From Aquincola agrisoli (GTDB lineage: Bacteria > Pseudomonadota > Gammaproteobacteria > Burkholderiales > Burkholderiaceae_C), in NCBI RefSeq assembly GCF_036621135.1, contig NZ_JAZIBG010000009.1:248001-312000 (forward strand): a stretch of DNA of 64,000 nucleotides. The letters run 5' to 3'. This document shows, piece after piece, positions 8,456 through 20,757 of this stretch. The notes beneath the pieces are model-generated. The model searched no databases. It saw nothing but the letters and a program-made list of their open reading frames with translations, and was not told the origin of the DNA. Position 1 is the first letter of the stretch, and each line of letters starts with the position of its first letter. Made by a program: the position numbers and the translations under genes.

Positions 8456-11400
8456 TCGACCGTCCCCCGTGCGGCGCGCCGCGGGTCCGGGCCATCGGGC
8501 CGGCCCTGCGCCCCGGCCACCAGCGGCGGCGCAGCGTCCGCCACGGCCGCGGGCATCGCGGTGTCGGGCGCCGGCGCGGGCAGCGCGGCGGCATCGAGGA
8601 TCTGCATCGGCAACTGCAGGCCGAAGAGGGGGGACAGGTCCTGCGGACCGAAGCTGGCGTCTGCGCGCATCTGGTAGCTCACGCTCTGGTTGTCGGGCAA
8701 GGCCCAGGTGATGCGCGTCCGGCCGGCGTCCAGCCGTTCGATCCGCGCGTTGGACAGGGCCCGCAGGAGGCCCCAGGTGCCGCGCTGGAACTGCGCGACC
8801 TGGACCCCGCTGTCCTGCAGGCTGATCTCGACCTTGGCCAGCGGTGCCGTGCTGGGCCCGGGCCAGGTGAACAGGCGCCACTCTTCCGGGCCGTTCTGGT
8901 AGCGCATCTGCTGGCCGTCCAGTTCGAGGCTGGACTGCACGATGCCCGGCGAGGGCTCGGGCCTCAGGTAGAAGCGAAAGCCCGTGTCGCCCTGGACCGC
9001 GATGGCCTCGCCCACGCGGGCCAGCCGGTTCAGCGTCTCGAGGAACTCGGGCCGCAGCGCGATGCCCCGCCCGCCCCAGGTGCGCGGCACGATCTGCCGG
9101 CCTTGGCGGGCGACGAGGAAGTCGACGTGCTGGCGCATGAACGTCCAGACCAGCCCGTCGCCCTCGCGCAGGAAGCGCGTCAGCTCGGCCATCGAGGCGT
9201 CGGCCTGCGCCTCGGCGAACGGATACCGCCCGGTGAACGCGGAGATCCACGGCTCGGCGACGGCATTGCGCCAGGCCTGGTTGACCTCGACCGCCGCCGG
9301 CGCCAGCGTCGCCTCCCATGCAAACTGCAGCGGCTGCAGGAAGAGCGGACGCACCGCATCCTGCGTCTGGCCGTCCATGCCGGCCAGCAGCTGCTCGGTC
9401 CACACATAGGCGTCGTTGATTTCCGAGCCGGTGCCGTCGAGGGTCGCCCTGACCAGCTGCACCGCCGCGCTGCCCTGCGCATGGCCGGTGCGCAGCTTGG
9501 CCAGGCGCGTGCGCACCGCCAGCAGCTGCTCCAGGTAGCGTGCCATGCTCACGGTGACGTCGCCGCCGCGCTCCGCCGGGCGGCCCAGGCCGGTCAGCGC
9601 GAGGAAGCGCCCTTCCAGGCGGCCGCGGCCGACGATCTGCTCGCCCTTGTGCACCTGGCGCTTCTCGGCCTCGGCGCCGAGCAGCCGGTCCTTCAGCGAC
9701 TCGGCCCGCACCGCGATCTCCTCGAAGATCGGCTTCGTCGGGGCGTCCCACGAGGTCTGCTCGTCCAGCGTCCTGACGAGTTCGACGTAGGGCGACGACC
9801 GCACGTCCGCCAGGCGGCCGAGGCCGGCGATGGTGGCCTCCAGGCTGCCGAACGGCAGCACCCGCACGGTGCCGAGGAAGCGCTGCCACTCGCTGGCGTA
9901 GTCGTCGAGGTAGTGGCGCTTCAGCGCCTCGAACCGGGCCTGCGGATCGGCCGCGGTGGCGCGGGCCGCGGCACCGTCCATCGCGAGCAGGCCGTCGTCG
10001 ACCCGCGGCTTGCGGCTGGCCTCCTCGAACGCCGGCTTGAAGTAGGACGTCCACGCCTGCTTGGTGTACAGCCCCGAGACCCGGCCGTCCGACTGCAGCA
10101 CGCCGGCCCCGGCGGCGCCGATCATGTGGTCGAGCGACAGCAGCGGAAAGCCGGCCGCCTGCGCCCGCACGGCCAGGTACTGGCGGCGCACCGGATCGAC
10201 TTCGTTGACGAGGCTTCGGAGGCTGTCCCGCGCCTGGCCCAGCACCGCCTGCCGGGCGTCGTGGCGCGACACGTCGGCCGACTTGAGCTGGCTCGCGTAG
10301 AACGCGACGCAGCGCGCCAGCGCCGCCGACGCGCCGGGCGCCAACGGCTGCGCACCGGCCAGCGCCTGGCCCCACAGCGCCGGCAGCTGCGCGCGCACGG
10401 CCGCCTCGTCCGCCGCCGGCGGATGGGCCAAGCCGTTGTAGAGCCGGTAAAGCGCATAGCCTTCCTCGACGGGGTCGGGCCCGGCCAGGCGTTCGTCGTC
10501 CGACAGGCCCAGCCGCTGCGCCGGCGGCGCGGGGGGCGGCGCATGCCGGCCTGCCCGCGCGGCCGGCAGGTCGAGCCCGGAGAGCCGGGCTTCCAGCCGC
10601 CGGCCCACCGGATCGAGCACGACGCGGCCGAACTGCCCGAAGAACGCGGCGCGGGCCTGCTGCGCCAGGGCATCGCGCGCGTCGAGCCCGAACCGCCAGG
10701 ACAGAAGGCCGCCGCCGCGGCGCGCACCCGCCAGCTCGGCCTGTTCGCGCAGGCCGTCGAGGGCCTCGATCCACGCCGCCGGCGCCTCGGAGCCGCGCGC
10801 CGCGGCCATCGCCTGCACGGCCTGCAGGAGCTGCCGCTGCGCGCCGCGCTGCTGGAGGTAGCTGGCCGTCCAGGCGGCCGCGGCCAGCACGGCCCCCGCG
10901 GCGCACAGCCCCAGCGCCACCCGTTGCCAGCGCGCCAGCCGCCATGGCAGGCGCAGGGCGAGGTGCCGGTCGGGCAACAGCAGCTGGCCGAAGAACTGCG
11001 CGCTGAAGCAGCGGCGCACCGTGCCCGCCGCCGGGGCCGTGCGCTGCAGCCCCTCGGCGACGCCGAAGGCCTGGCGGATCTGCGAGCCGGCCGGGCTCAC
11101 GAGCTCGCCGCCGCTGCCCACGCTGGCAAAGTAGAAGCCGCGGAACAGCGGGCGGAACTGGTAGGGGTTGGTCTGGAAGAGCCGGCCGACGAAGTCCTCC
11201 AGCACCGGCCCCAGCTTGGCGAACTCGATCGGGAACGAATACAGCCCCAGCCGCTGCGCCGTGCTGCGCTGCTGCTGCAGCAGGCGCTGTTCGGCGATCT
11301 CGCGCAGCGCCGAGGCCAGCAGCCCGAACTCCCGGGCGAACGCCCGCGCGGCGCCGGTGCGCCGCCGCGCGCGCCAGGACAGCATCGCGCCCCAGGGTTG

Positions 11401-12255
11401 CGCGAGTTCGGCGGCGTCGGCCCCTTGGAAGAAGGCGTCAAAGCCCTCGATGCGGTCCATCTGGCTGAACACCACGTACACCGGTACCTGGAAGCCGGTG
11501 CGGTCGGACAGGTCATGCACGCGGTCGCGCAGCTGCCGCGCCAGCTGGTCCACCTGGCCGGTGCCGGCCGCCGCCAGCCCGGGCGCGTCGACGACGATGA
11601 GCACGCCGTCCAGCGGCTTGGCGCGGCGGTACCTGCGCAGCAGGCCGAGCAGCGTGCGCCACTCCTGCCGGCCCTCGGCGCTCTCCGCGAAGCGGCCGTT
11701 CGTGTCGAGGATGACGGCGTCCGACGCGAAGTGCCATTCGCAGCCGTCGTAGCCGCGGTCGCGGTTCTCCTCGTAGGGCGAGAACTCCAGCAGCGGGAAG
11801 GACAGGTCGCTGCCGGTCACAAAGCGGGTCTTGCCCGCGCCGCCGGCCCCCAGCACGGCCAGCCAGGGCAGCCGGTACCGCGCCCCGGGGCCGATGAACG
11901 GCAGCCATCGGCGGCCCAGGCGCGAATGGTTCAGCGTGTGGAGGGCGGCCAGCAGCCGCGCGCGCAGCGGCTCGTCCTGCACCTCGCGGCCGGTCCTGTC
12001 CGGGGCGGCGCTCGCCTCGCGCTGCCGCTGCTCGGCCCACTGGCGCCAGCCGTCGGCGAAGGCGCGCCGCAGCAGCTCGCCGACCAGCAGCAGCAGCACC
12101 CACAGCGCGAAGACGACCAGGCTCGCCACCAGCCGCGCCTCGCGGTCGCCCAGCCCCAGGCGCGCGCCGGCGCCCCACACCGCCGCCAGCGCGGCGAGCG
12201 CGAGCAGGCTCACGACGAACCGGTACGAGAGCACGATGCCGATCAGCTTCTTCAT
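8452..12255 (-). CDS. tssM: T6SS inner-membrane core protein TssM (IcmF)
   Basis: TssM/IcmF of 1267 residues. Two N-terminal membrane segments (about 10-30 and 41-61) precede a cytoplasmic NTPase-like domain with a Walker A motif GAGGAGKT at 136-143 and a Walker B-like 'GVLIVVDAPG'. A third membrane segment ('VALGLCAAGAVLAAAAW') leads into the long periplasmic part and the C-terminal IcmF domain that contacts TssJ. TssM, TssL and TssJ form the trans-envelope membrane complex. The ATG at 12255 (MKKLIGIVLSYRF) is the family-typical start; the longer upstream frame lies over tssL in another frame and is not real. The intact Walker A suggests an ATP-binding version of TssM. Confidence 0.96.
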   Translation of the reverse strand: MKKLIGIVLSYRFVVSLLALAALAAVWGAGARLGLGDREARLVASLVVFALWVLLLLVGELLRRAFADGWRQWAEQRQREASAAPDRTGREVQDEPLRARLLAALHTLNHSRLGRRWLPFIGPGARYRLPWLAVLGAGGAGKTRFVTGSDLSFPLLEFSPYEENRDRGYDGCEWHFASDAVILDTNGRFAESAEGRQEWRTLLGLLRRYRRAKPLDGVLIVVDAPGLAAAGTGQVDQLARQLRDRVHDLSDRTGFQVPVYVVFSQMDRIEGFDAFFQGADAAELAQPWGAMLSWRARRRTGAARAFAREFGLLASALREIAEQRLLQQQRSTAQRLGLYSFPIEFAKLGPVLEDFVGRLFQTNPYQFRPLFRGFYFASVGSGGELVSPAGSQIRQAFGVAEGLQRTAPAAGTVRRCFSAQFFGQLLLPDRHLALRLPWRLARWQRVALGLCAAGAVLAAAAWTASYLQQRGAQRQLLQAVQAMAAARGSEAPAAWIEALDGLREQAELAGARRGGGLLSWRFGLDARDALAQQARAAFFGQFGRVVLDPVGRRLEARLSGLDLPAARAGRHAPPPAPPAQRLGLSDDERLAGPDPVEEGYALYRLYNGLAHPPAADEAAVRAQLPALWGQALAGAQPLAPGASAALARCVAFYASQLKSADVSRHDARQAVLGQARDSLRSLVNEVDPVRRQYLAVRAQAAGFPLLSLDHMIGAAGAGVLQSDGRVSGLYTKQAWTSYFKPAFEEASRKPRVDDGLLAMDGAAARATAADPQARFEALKRHYLDDYASEWQRFLGTVRVLPFGSLEATIAGLGRLADVRSSPYVELVRTLDEQTSWDAPTKPIFEEIAVRAESLKDRLLGAEAEKRQVHKGEQIVGRGRLEGRFLALTGLGRPAERGGDVTVSMARYLEQLLAVRTRLAKLRTGHAQGSAAVQLVRATLDGTGSEINDAYVWTEQLLAGMDGQTQDAVRPLFLQPLQFAWEATLAPAAVEVNQAWRNAVAEPWISAFTGRYPFAEAQADASMAELTRFLREGDGLVWTFMRQHVDFLVARQGRQIVPRTWGGRGIALRPEFLETLNRLARVGEAIAVQGDTGFRFYLRPEPSPGIVQSSLELDGQQMRYQNGPEEWRLFTWPGPSTAPLAKVEISLQDSGVQVAQFQRGTWGLLRALSNARIERLDAGRTRITWALPDNQSVSYQMRADASFGPQDLSPLFGLQLPMQILDAAALPAPAPDTAMPAAVADAAPPLVAGAQGRPDGPDPRRAARGTVE

Positions 12256-12271
12256 GGCGGGGCCTCGTCGG

Positions 12272-13450
12272 TCAGCGGGCGGGCAGCACCCGGAACTCGA
12301 TGCGCCGGTTGGCGGCCTGGCCGGCCGGGGTGCCGTTGTCGGCCAGCGGACGCGTGGCGCCGAAGCCCCGCGCCGACAGCCTCGCCGCATCGATGCCGCG
12401 CGCGGCCAGGTACTGCACGACGCTGCGCGCACGCGCCTCCGACAGCGCCTGGTTGGCCTGCGGCGGGCCGCTGCTGTCGGTGTGCCCCTCGATGGCGACC
12501 CGGGCCTCGGGCTCGCCGGCCAGCACCGGCAACAGCGTGTCGAGGAAGGCCGCACCCTCGGGCGCCAGCGTCGCGCGGCCGCGCGTGAAGGCGACGGTCT
12601 TGCCGGACAGCAGCGTGTCGAGCGCGGACTGCAGGTCCGGCGCTGCCGTGGGCGCCAGCGTATCCAGCCGCGCCACGGCCGCCGCGACCTCGGCGGACCG
12701 CGCATGCAGCCGCTGCCACAGCGCGTGGTAGCCGGCTGCCAGGCCCGCCAGCAGCAGCAGCGGCCAGGCCCACAGCGGCACGCCGATGCGCCAGCTGCGC
12801 CGCCGCTCGCGCAGCACCGCGTGCGGGGCGAGCGGGGTGGCCGGCCGGGCGCGCAGGCGGCCGATCTCCTGGGCCAGGCCGGCCGAGATGTGGGCCAGTT
12901 CCTCGCCCGATTCCAGGTGGTAGCGGCCCTGGAAGCCCAGCATCAGGCAGAGGTGGTACAGCTCGAGCAGCCGGAAGTTGGCCTCCGGTGCGTGCCTCAA
13001 TGTCACCAGCCGGCCGAAGAACCCCTCGCCCGCAAGGTTCTCGCCATACAACTCGAGCTGCAGCGGCTTGACCTGCCAGAACTCGCGCACCGGGTTGTCG
13101 GAGTGCAGGATCGCCTCGTCGAGGTAGGAACACACCGCGTACCGGGCGTCGGCCACCTGCGCCGCGTCGTAGCCCGCGGCCAGCGCGCGGCCGCCCGCTT
13201 CGTCCAGCGCCGCCAGGCACTGCGTGCGCAGGTGCTCGGGGTGGTCGACCTGGCAGCCGCGCTGGATGTCGAGCGCAAGGTACAGCGGATCGCCGTAGAG
13301 ATCGGCCAGACGCACCGCCTGCGCAGGCCGCAGGGGGCCGCTGCGGCGGGCAGCACGGCGGCGCCACAGGCCGAAGAAGGCGGTGCGCCCGGCGGCAGCG
13401 TCCACCCGGCCGGCGGCGCGGGCGCCCTCGGGCAAGCGGGCGGTACTCAC
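12272..13450 (-). CDS. tssL: T6SS TssL (DotU) with C-terminal OmpA peptidoglycan-binding domain
   Basis: A 392-residue extended TssL. Residues about 40-215 form the DotU domain ('LYGDPLYLALDIQRG', 'YAVCSYLDEAIL', 'FFGRLVTLR', 'LELYHLCLMLGFQGRY'). A single membrane helix follows ('WAWPLLLLAGLAAGYHALW'), and then an OmpA-like periplasmic domain with 'IEGHTDSSGPPQANQALSEARA' and 'NRRIEF'. The OmpA-like Asp and Arg that bind diaminopimelate are present, so this TssL can anchor the complex to peptidoglycan itself. The start is GTG at 13450, overlapping the tssK stop (GTGA). The stop lies 16 bases before tssM. Confidence 0.95.
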   Translation of the reverse strand: MSTARLPEGARAAGRVDAAAGRTAFFGLWRRRAARRSGPLRPAQAVRLADLYGDPLYLALDIQRGCQVDHPEHLRTQCLAALDEAGGRALAAGYDAAQVADARYAVCSYLDEAILHSDNPVREFWQVKPLQLELYGENLAGEGFFGRLVTLRHAPEANFRLLELYHLCLMLGFQGRYHLESGEELAHISAGLAQEIGRLRARPATPLAPHAVLRERRRSWRIGVPLWAWPLLLLAGLAAGYHALWQRLHARSAEVAAAVARLDTLAPTAAPDLQSALDTLLSGKTVAFTRGRATLAPEGAAFLDTLLPVLAGEPEARVAIEGHTDSSGPPQANQALSEARARSVVQYLAARGIDAARLSARGFGATRPLADNGTPAGQAANRRIEFRVLPAR

Positions 13451-14799
13451 CTCATCACCGCCATCAGTTCGACGGCCGCCTCGGGCAGCGCACGCGGCAC
13501 GTACACCGCGATGGTCCGCGACTGCAGCATGCGCTGGAACTGCGGCCCGTCGGCCAGCAGCCCGAAGTAGTGCCTGCCCATCTTCACCGGCAGGGCCGAA
13601 GGCACACGCGCCATGTGGATCAGCCCCACGCCGGGCAGCGCGGAGTTGACGAGCCGGTCGACGTCGTCGGGCGATCCGACCTTGATGACGCGCGTGGCCA
13701 GCTCGACGAGCTGCTGCGCGGGCAGCGCCGCGTGGACCGACAGGTAGAAGTCCGCCTTGCCGATCAGCTCATCGTTGTCGAGCCGCCCGTAGTGCAGCGC
13801 CGGCCGCACCGGCTCCAGCGGCAGCGGCACGAAGCGCGAGGGGATGACCGTGTCCAGCAGGCGGCGCAGCAGCGCGTCGAGGCGCCGGAAATGCTCGGCC
13901 GGCTCCGCATGGCGGTAGCTCGGCAGCTCTTCGAGGCCCGTGTCGGGGGCGAAGGTCATCAGCGCCGCGGCCAGGCGAGACAGCACCGCAAAGGCGCGCT
14001 CCGGATGGGCCGCCGGGTGCTGCATCAGGTGGCGCACCTCGGGCCACGCGGTGTTGACGGTGTGCAGCAGCCAGAACAGCGACACGTCCGCCGCCCCGAA
14101 CTCCACGAGCTGGCTGGACCGTTCGCGCCGCTGCTCCGACAGCGCCTGCGATTTTGCCTGCAGCATGTCGTGCAGCCGGCGCAGCAGGTGCAGGAGGTAC
14201 TCGCTCGCGCCGAGTGCGACGCTGGGCGGCACGAAGTCGCGGGCCACCCGCAGCACGCCGCTGCTGTCGCGCCGCAGCAGCGCGATGGGGCAGACCTGGT
14301 AGTCGCCCAGGGGCTCGCCGTCCAGCATGAGCGTGACGTTGCGCCGCGACACCGCGAGCTGCGCGCCCGCGTGGCCGCTGACGACGTCGACAACGTCCTC
14401 GAACTCGCGGTAGTAGCGCCGGGCCCGGGCGCCTTCGGCGTCCTGCAGCCGGTAGTTCGCAGCCCGGCCGTCGAAGGGCGGCAGCGCGGCATAGACACAG
14501 GCCTCGGCGGCGGCCGCCGGCACGGCGTCGGCCAGCTGCCGGCCCGGGGGCACGCGGTCGGCGCCGTCGGAATCGAAGGTCTCGCCGTCGGGGAAGGTCA
14601 CCTTCAGGCGCAGCACATGCAGCTGTCCGAGCGCCAGGCCGTCGGGGTCGATCTCGACCGCGTGCACGCCCCAGGGGGCGACGCTGCCCAGGCGCGCCGC
14701 ATCGCACACACGCGCCTCGACGTACCGGTCCTGCTGCTGGAAGTGCTCCGGACCGAGGAACACGCCCTCGTTCCACAGCGGCTTGAACAAACGACCCAT
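13447..14799 (-). CDS. tssK: T6SS baseplate-membrane adaptor TssK
   Basis: TssK of 450 residues, with the strongly conserved start 'LFKPLWNEGVFLGPEHFQQQDRY'. Further family signatures are 'VPLPLEPVRPALHYGRLD' and 'DFYLSVHA' and a C-terminal 'GLIHMARVPSALPVKMGRHYFGL'. Trimeric TssK connects the wedge proteins to TssL/TssM at the inner membrane. The ATG at 14799 has AAGGAG 7 bases upstream; an upstream extension to 14862 is spurious. It is the first gene of the minus-strand arm, so the promoter for this ten-gene operon must lie in the divergent region to its right. Confidence 0.96.
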   Translation of the reverse strand: MGRLFKPLWNEGVFLGPEHFQQQDRYVEARVCDAARLGSVAPWGVHAVEIDPDGLALGQLHVLRLKVTFPDGETFDSDGADRVPPGRQLADAVPAAAAEACVYAALPPFDGRAANYRLQDAEGARARRYYREFEDVVDVVSGHAGAQLAVSRRNVTLMLDGEPLGDYQVCPIALLRRDSSGVLRVARDFVPPSVALGASEYLLHLLRRLHDMLQAKSQALSEQRRERSSQLVEFGAADVSLFWLLHTVNTAWPEVRHLMQHPAAHPERAFAVLSRLAAALMTFAPDTGLEELPSYRHAEPAEHFRRLDALLRRLLDTVIPSRFVPLPLEPVRPALHYGRLDNDELIGKADFYLSVHAALPAQQLVELATRVIKVGSPDDVDRLVNSALPGVGLIHMARVPSALPVKMGRHYFGLLADGPQFQRMLQSRTIAVYVPRALPEAAVELMAVMR

Positions 14800-14986
14800 C
14801 GTGTGCTCCTTGCACTTGGTTCGTCGCCGGTGACCGCTGGCGTCCGAGGGACCGGATTGCACCCGCAGCGCCCGCCATCGATCGGACGAAGTGACGGCGT
14901 TTTGGGCAGGTATTTGATATTTATGCGTCCTTGCCCAATCATTTTTATCGTTTCAAGATGGCCGCCCGCTGCCACCGGGGAGGCCC
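14800..14986. promoter_or_regulatory. Divergent T6SS control region with a dyad
   Basis: The only sizeable gap between the two T6SS arms. It contains an AT-rich core, unusual for the window, and an inverted repeat: TTGGGCA at 14902-14908 and TGCCCAA at 14932-14938, separated by 23 AT-rich bases. TAAATA-like sequences inside the dyad could serve as -10 elements for tssK. Promoters for both operons are expected here by position. No convincing sigma-70 or sigma-54 consensus pair was identified, so transcription starts are unassigned. Confidence 0.55.
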
Positions 14987-17697
<2,711 letters not shown>

Positions 17698-17701
<4 letters not shown>

Positions 17702-18804
17702 ACGCCGCCTGGCCCCCCGAGGCGCTGCCGGACGGCGGCCTGCTGGACAACCGCACGCCCTGGCGCGCGCAGGCCCTGCCCTTCTTCGACGACGACGCCC
17801 GGGAGGGCCGGCTGGTCGTCGTCAAGCTGCAGTACCGGCTTGCCGCCGGGCGGCCGCTCGAGGCGATGGAGGCCGATCCGCTGCGGCACGACGACGAGGC
17901 CGAAGGTGATGGTGGCGGCGACGGCGGGGCAGGCCCCGGCGCGCCGCTGCGGCGCCCGGCCGACGTGATGGCGCCGCAGAGCGCGACCAACGTGATCGTG
18001 CTCGGCAGCGTCGAGGCGGCCGGCGGCGAGGTGGCGGCCTTCGAGCCCTGGATCGGCATCGGCGCGACGGTGTTCCCGCTGCGGGTGCACGGTCCGCGCG
18101 AGTGGCGCGCGCGCGGCTGGGCAACCCGGCTGGCGTCGCTGTTCATCGCCCGGCGCTTCAAGTGCGTCCGCACGGGCCGCGTGCGGCGGCTGGCGCTGTC
18201 GTGGCGGCACGCGTACGGCGGGGCCGGCTGGCCGGGCAACCCGGCAGGCACCGGCCATCCGGCGGGCCCCGCCAAGGCCGACCTGCACGGACTGGCGTTG
18301 CCGCGCATCGACGACCCGCGTGCGCCGCTGCGCCGCTGGGACGAGGCGCCCGCCGCGCCCCACCTGCCCGGCGCGGTGCACCCCCGGTGGCTGCCGCGGC
18401 GGGCACTCGGCGGGACGCAGGACGGGCAATGGCAGGCCACACGCGCCCCGGCGCTGCCCGCCGACGCGCGCCCCGGATGGCACGACACGGCGCACCCCGC
18501 GCTCCAGTTCCGGCCCCGGCTGCAGGGCGGCGAACCCGTGCGCCTGGAAGGCTTCGCGCAGCTGCTGCCGGCGGTGGACTTCGTCCTGCCGCACCATCGC
18601 TTCACCGCGCACGGCTGGCGGCCGGGCAGTCTGGCGTCCTGCCCGGTGCCGCTCGACACCGTGCTGATCGAGGCCGACCGGCAGCAGCTCACCCTGCTCT
18701 ACCGCGCGTTCGTGCCGCGGTGGACGCAGGGCCTGGAGCTGCGCCGCCTGGTGCTGGACGACGCGGCCTCTCCGGCGGCACCGCCCGCCGGCCCTCCCGC
18801 CTGA
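17698..18804 (+). CDS. DUF2169-family T6SS accessory protein
   Basis: A 368-residue protein resembling the DUF2169 family that is commonly encoded with T6SS effector and spike genes. Signatures are 'APQSATNVIVLGSV', 'PLRVHGPREW', 'SWRHAYGG', a 'NPAGTGH'-like segment and 'DTVLIEADRQQLTLLYRA'. DUF2169 proteins have been proposed as adaptors or chaperones that help load toxins or PAAR proteins. The ATG at 17698 overlaps the tssH stop. A Gly/Asp-rich insertion occurs near residues 62-80. No membrane segment or signal is present, in keeping with a cytoplasmic loading factor. Confidence 0.85.
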
Positions 18805-18822
18805 TGCGCCCGTCAGGCGCCG

Positions 18823-19167
18823 ATGACCATGCCCTCGAAATTCCTCGTCACCCGCCGCCCGGCGGACAGCTACGTGTACGCCCTCACCGCGCGCAACGGC
18901 GAGACCATCCTGCACAGCGATGCCGGCCACGGCAGCGTCGAATCCGCGACCTCGTCGATCGAGCGGCTGCGCGAGGCCGTCGCGCGGCCCGAGGCGATCG
19001 AGGTGCGGCGGTCGCTCGGCGGCCACTGGTACTTCCTGGTGCGCGACGGCGAGCACGTGCTCGGCCGCAGCCGCCCCTATCCGTGGCGCTCGCGGCTGGA
19101 CAAGGCGATGGTCGCCGTGCGCCAGTGCGCGCCGGCCAGCCGGATCGAAGTCGATCCGCTGGACTGA
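18823..19167 (+). CDS. DUF1508 (YegP-like) small protein
   Basis: A 114-residue protein with two imperfect repeats of the YegP/DUF1508 type. The first contains 'ALTARNGETILHSDAGHGSVESATSSIERLREAV' in discontinuous similarity; the second contains 'RRSLGGHWYFLVRDGEHVLGRSR'. DUF1508 proteins are small two-repeat beta-alpha proteins without a settled biochemical role. The gene sits inside the T6SS operon between the DUF2169 gene and tssA, which is an uncommon place for this family. The ATG at 18823 is followed two codons later by another ATG at 18829; either could be used. Confidence 0.8.
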   Translation: MTMPSKFLVTRRPADSYVYALTARNGETILHSDAGHGSVESATSSIERLREAVARPEAIEVRRSLGGHWYFLVRDGEHVLGRSRPYPWRSRLDKAMVAVRQCAPASRIEVDPLD

Positions 19168-19191
19168 AGCGCGGCGACCCGGAGCCCCGAC

Positions 19192-20757
19192 ATGCCTGCC
19201 GTCGCCAAGATGCTGAGCCGCTGGTTCTCCGGCGCACCCGAGGCCGCGCCCTCGCTGGCACTGCGCGGCGCGCTCGCCGAGCTGCTGGCGCCGCTGCCCG
19301 GCGACGCGGCCGGCACCGACGTCGGCTACGAGGACGAATACACCGCCATCCAGGACGAGATGGCCAAGCGCGGCGGCATCGACGACCTGCGCATCGCCGC
19401 CAACGCCACCGTGCTGCTGCGCGAGCGCGGCAAGGACCTGCGGCCGGTCGTCTTCATGGCCTTCGCCGCGCTGCGCACCGAGGGCCTGCCGGGCTGCAAC
19501 GAGGTGCTGAAGCTCCTGCTCGCCCTGATGCTGCGCTACGGCGATCAGCTGCACCCCCGCAAGCCCGCCGCCCGCCGTGCCGGCTTGCAGTGGCTGGCCA
19601 CCGACCGCTTCGCCGACCCGCTGGACGCCGCGGCGCAGGACGCCGACGACACCGCGCTGCGCTGCCTGCACGCGCTGGCGCAGGCGCTTGGCCACGCCGC
19701 GCAGGCCTGGCCCCCCGATGCGCGCCCCGACCTCGGCAGCCTGCAGCGGCGGACGCAGCGTTACCTCGATCAGCACGCCGCGCACGCGCTGCGGCGGGCG
19801 CCCGCCCCGGCGGCGCCCGTGCCCCCGCCGGTCGCCGACGCAGCCCCGGAGCCGGCCACCACCGAGGAAGCCTGGGCCGCCATCCGGCGCGCCGGCACGG
19901 TGCTGCGCGCCGACCCGCTCGCCGCGGCGGCAGGCCGGGCGGTGCAGCGCGGGGCGCGCTGGCAGTCGCTGGCCGCTGCGCCGCCGGCCGAGGCCGGGCG
20001 CACCCGCTTGCCGCCGCCGCGCAGGGAGACGGTCCAGTCGCTCGACGCCCTCTTCCGCCAGGCCGAATGGCAGGGGCTCATCGACGCCTGCGCCCAGGCC
20101 TTCAACGAGGGCCACAACCACCTGTGGCTGGACCTGGCGCACCGCAGCGCGCAGGCCCATGCCCAGCTGGGCGTCGAGCACGAGCTGCCGCGCCTCGAGC
20201 TGGAGCTGCAGGTGCGCATGCTGCACCGGCGCCTGCCGGCGCTGGCCGGCCTCGCCTTCGACGACGGCACCCCGTTCGCCAGCGAGCCCACCCGCCGCTG
20301 GATCGACGCGCTGGCGGCGGGCGCGGCGCCCGCACCGGCGAAGCCCGGCGCCGCCAGGCCACCCCGGGTGGCCGATGTGCGCACACTGATCGACCGCGCG
20401 CGGGCGGCGCTGCGCACCGGCTCGCTGCAGGAAGCGCTGGCCGGGCTGCAGGCCCAGGCGCGCCAGGCCGGCTCGCTGCGCGAGCGCTTCGTGCTGCACC
20501 GTGCGATGGCCGAGCTGGCGCAGGAACGCGGCCAGGCCGAGCTCGCCTGGGGCGTGCTCGCCGACCTCGCCGTGCAGATCGACACCCACCGCCTCGGCCA
20601 ATGGGAGCCGGAGCTGGCGTTCGACACCCTCCACGCGCTGCACCGGCTGGCGCTGCGCGGCAGCGACGCCACGGCACGCGGCCGTGCGCAGGACCTCCAC
20701 GCCCGCCTCTGCGCCATCGATCCGGTGCGCGCCGCGGCGATCTCCCACCCCGCATGA
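19192..20757 (+). CDS. tssA: T6SS TssA (ImpA N-terminal domain)
   Basis: A 521-residue TssA-family protein. The ImpA_N region is clear at 40-150 ('DVGYEDEYTAIQDEMAKRGGIDDLRI', read in segments, with 'ERGKDLRPVVFMAFAALRTEGLPG'). A Pro/Ala-rich linker around 200-225 precedes a helical C-terminal part with 'LFRQAEWQGLIDACAQAFNEGHNHLWLDLAHRSAQAH'-type repeats. TssA proteins cap or prime tube and sheath assembly. The stop overlaps the tssJ ATG (ATGA). The length matches the longer TssA class. Confidence 0.92.
   Translation: MPAVAKMLSRWFSGAPEAAPSLALRGALAELLAPLPGDAAGTDVGYEDEYTAIQDEMAKRGGIDDLRIAANATVLLRERGKDLRPVVFMAFAALRTEGLPGCNEVLKLLLALMLRYGDQLHPRKPAARRAGLQWLATDRFADPLDAAAQDADDTALRCLHALAQALGHAAQAWPPDARPDLGSLQRRTQRYLDQHAAHALRRAPAPAAPVPPPVADAAPEPATTEEAWAAIRRAGTVLRADPLAAAAGRAVQRGARWQSLAAAPPAEAGRTRLPPPRRETVQSLDALFRQAEWQGLIDACAQAFNEGHNHLWLDLAHRSAQAHAQLGVEHELPRLELELQVRMLHRRLPALAGLAFDDGTPFASEPTRRWIDALAAGAAPAPAKPGAARPPRVADVRTLIDRARAALRTGSLQEALAGLQAQARQAGSLRERFVLHRAMAELAQERGQAELAWGVLADLAVQIDTHRLGQWEPELAFDTLHALHRLALRGSDATARGRAQDLHARLCAIDPVRAAAISHPA

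Noticed and set aside
8353..12588. Very long plus-strand open frame (1411 codons) opposite tssM
   Set aside because: It mirrors tssM in a GC-rich genome where antisense frames stay open; its translation is rich in Arg, Gln, His and Leu with no family signature, while tssM is unmistakable.
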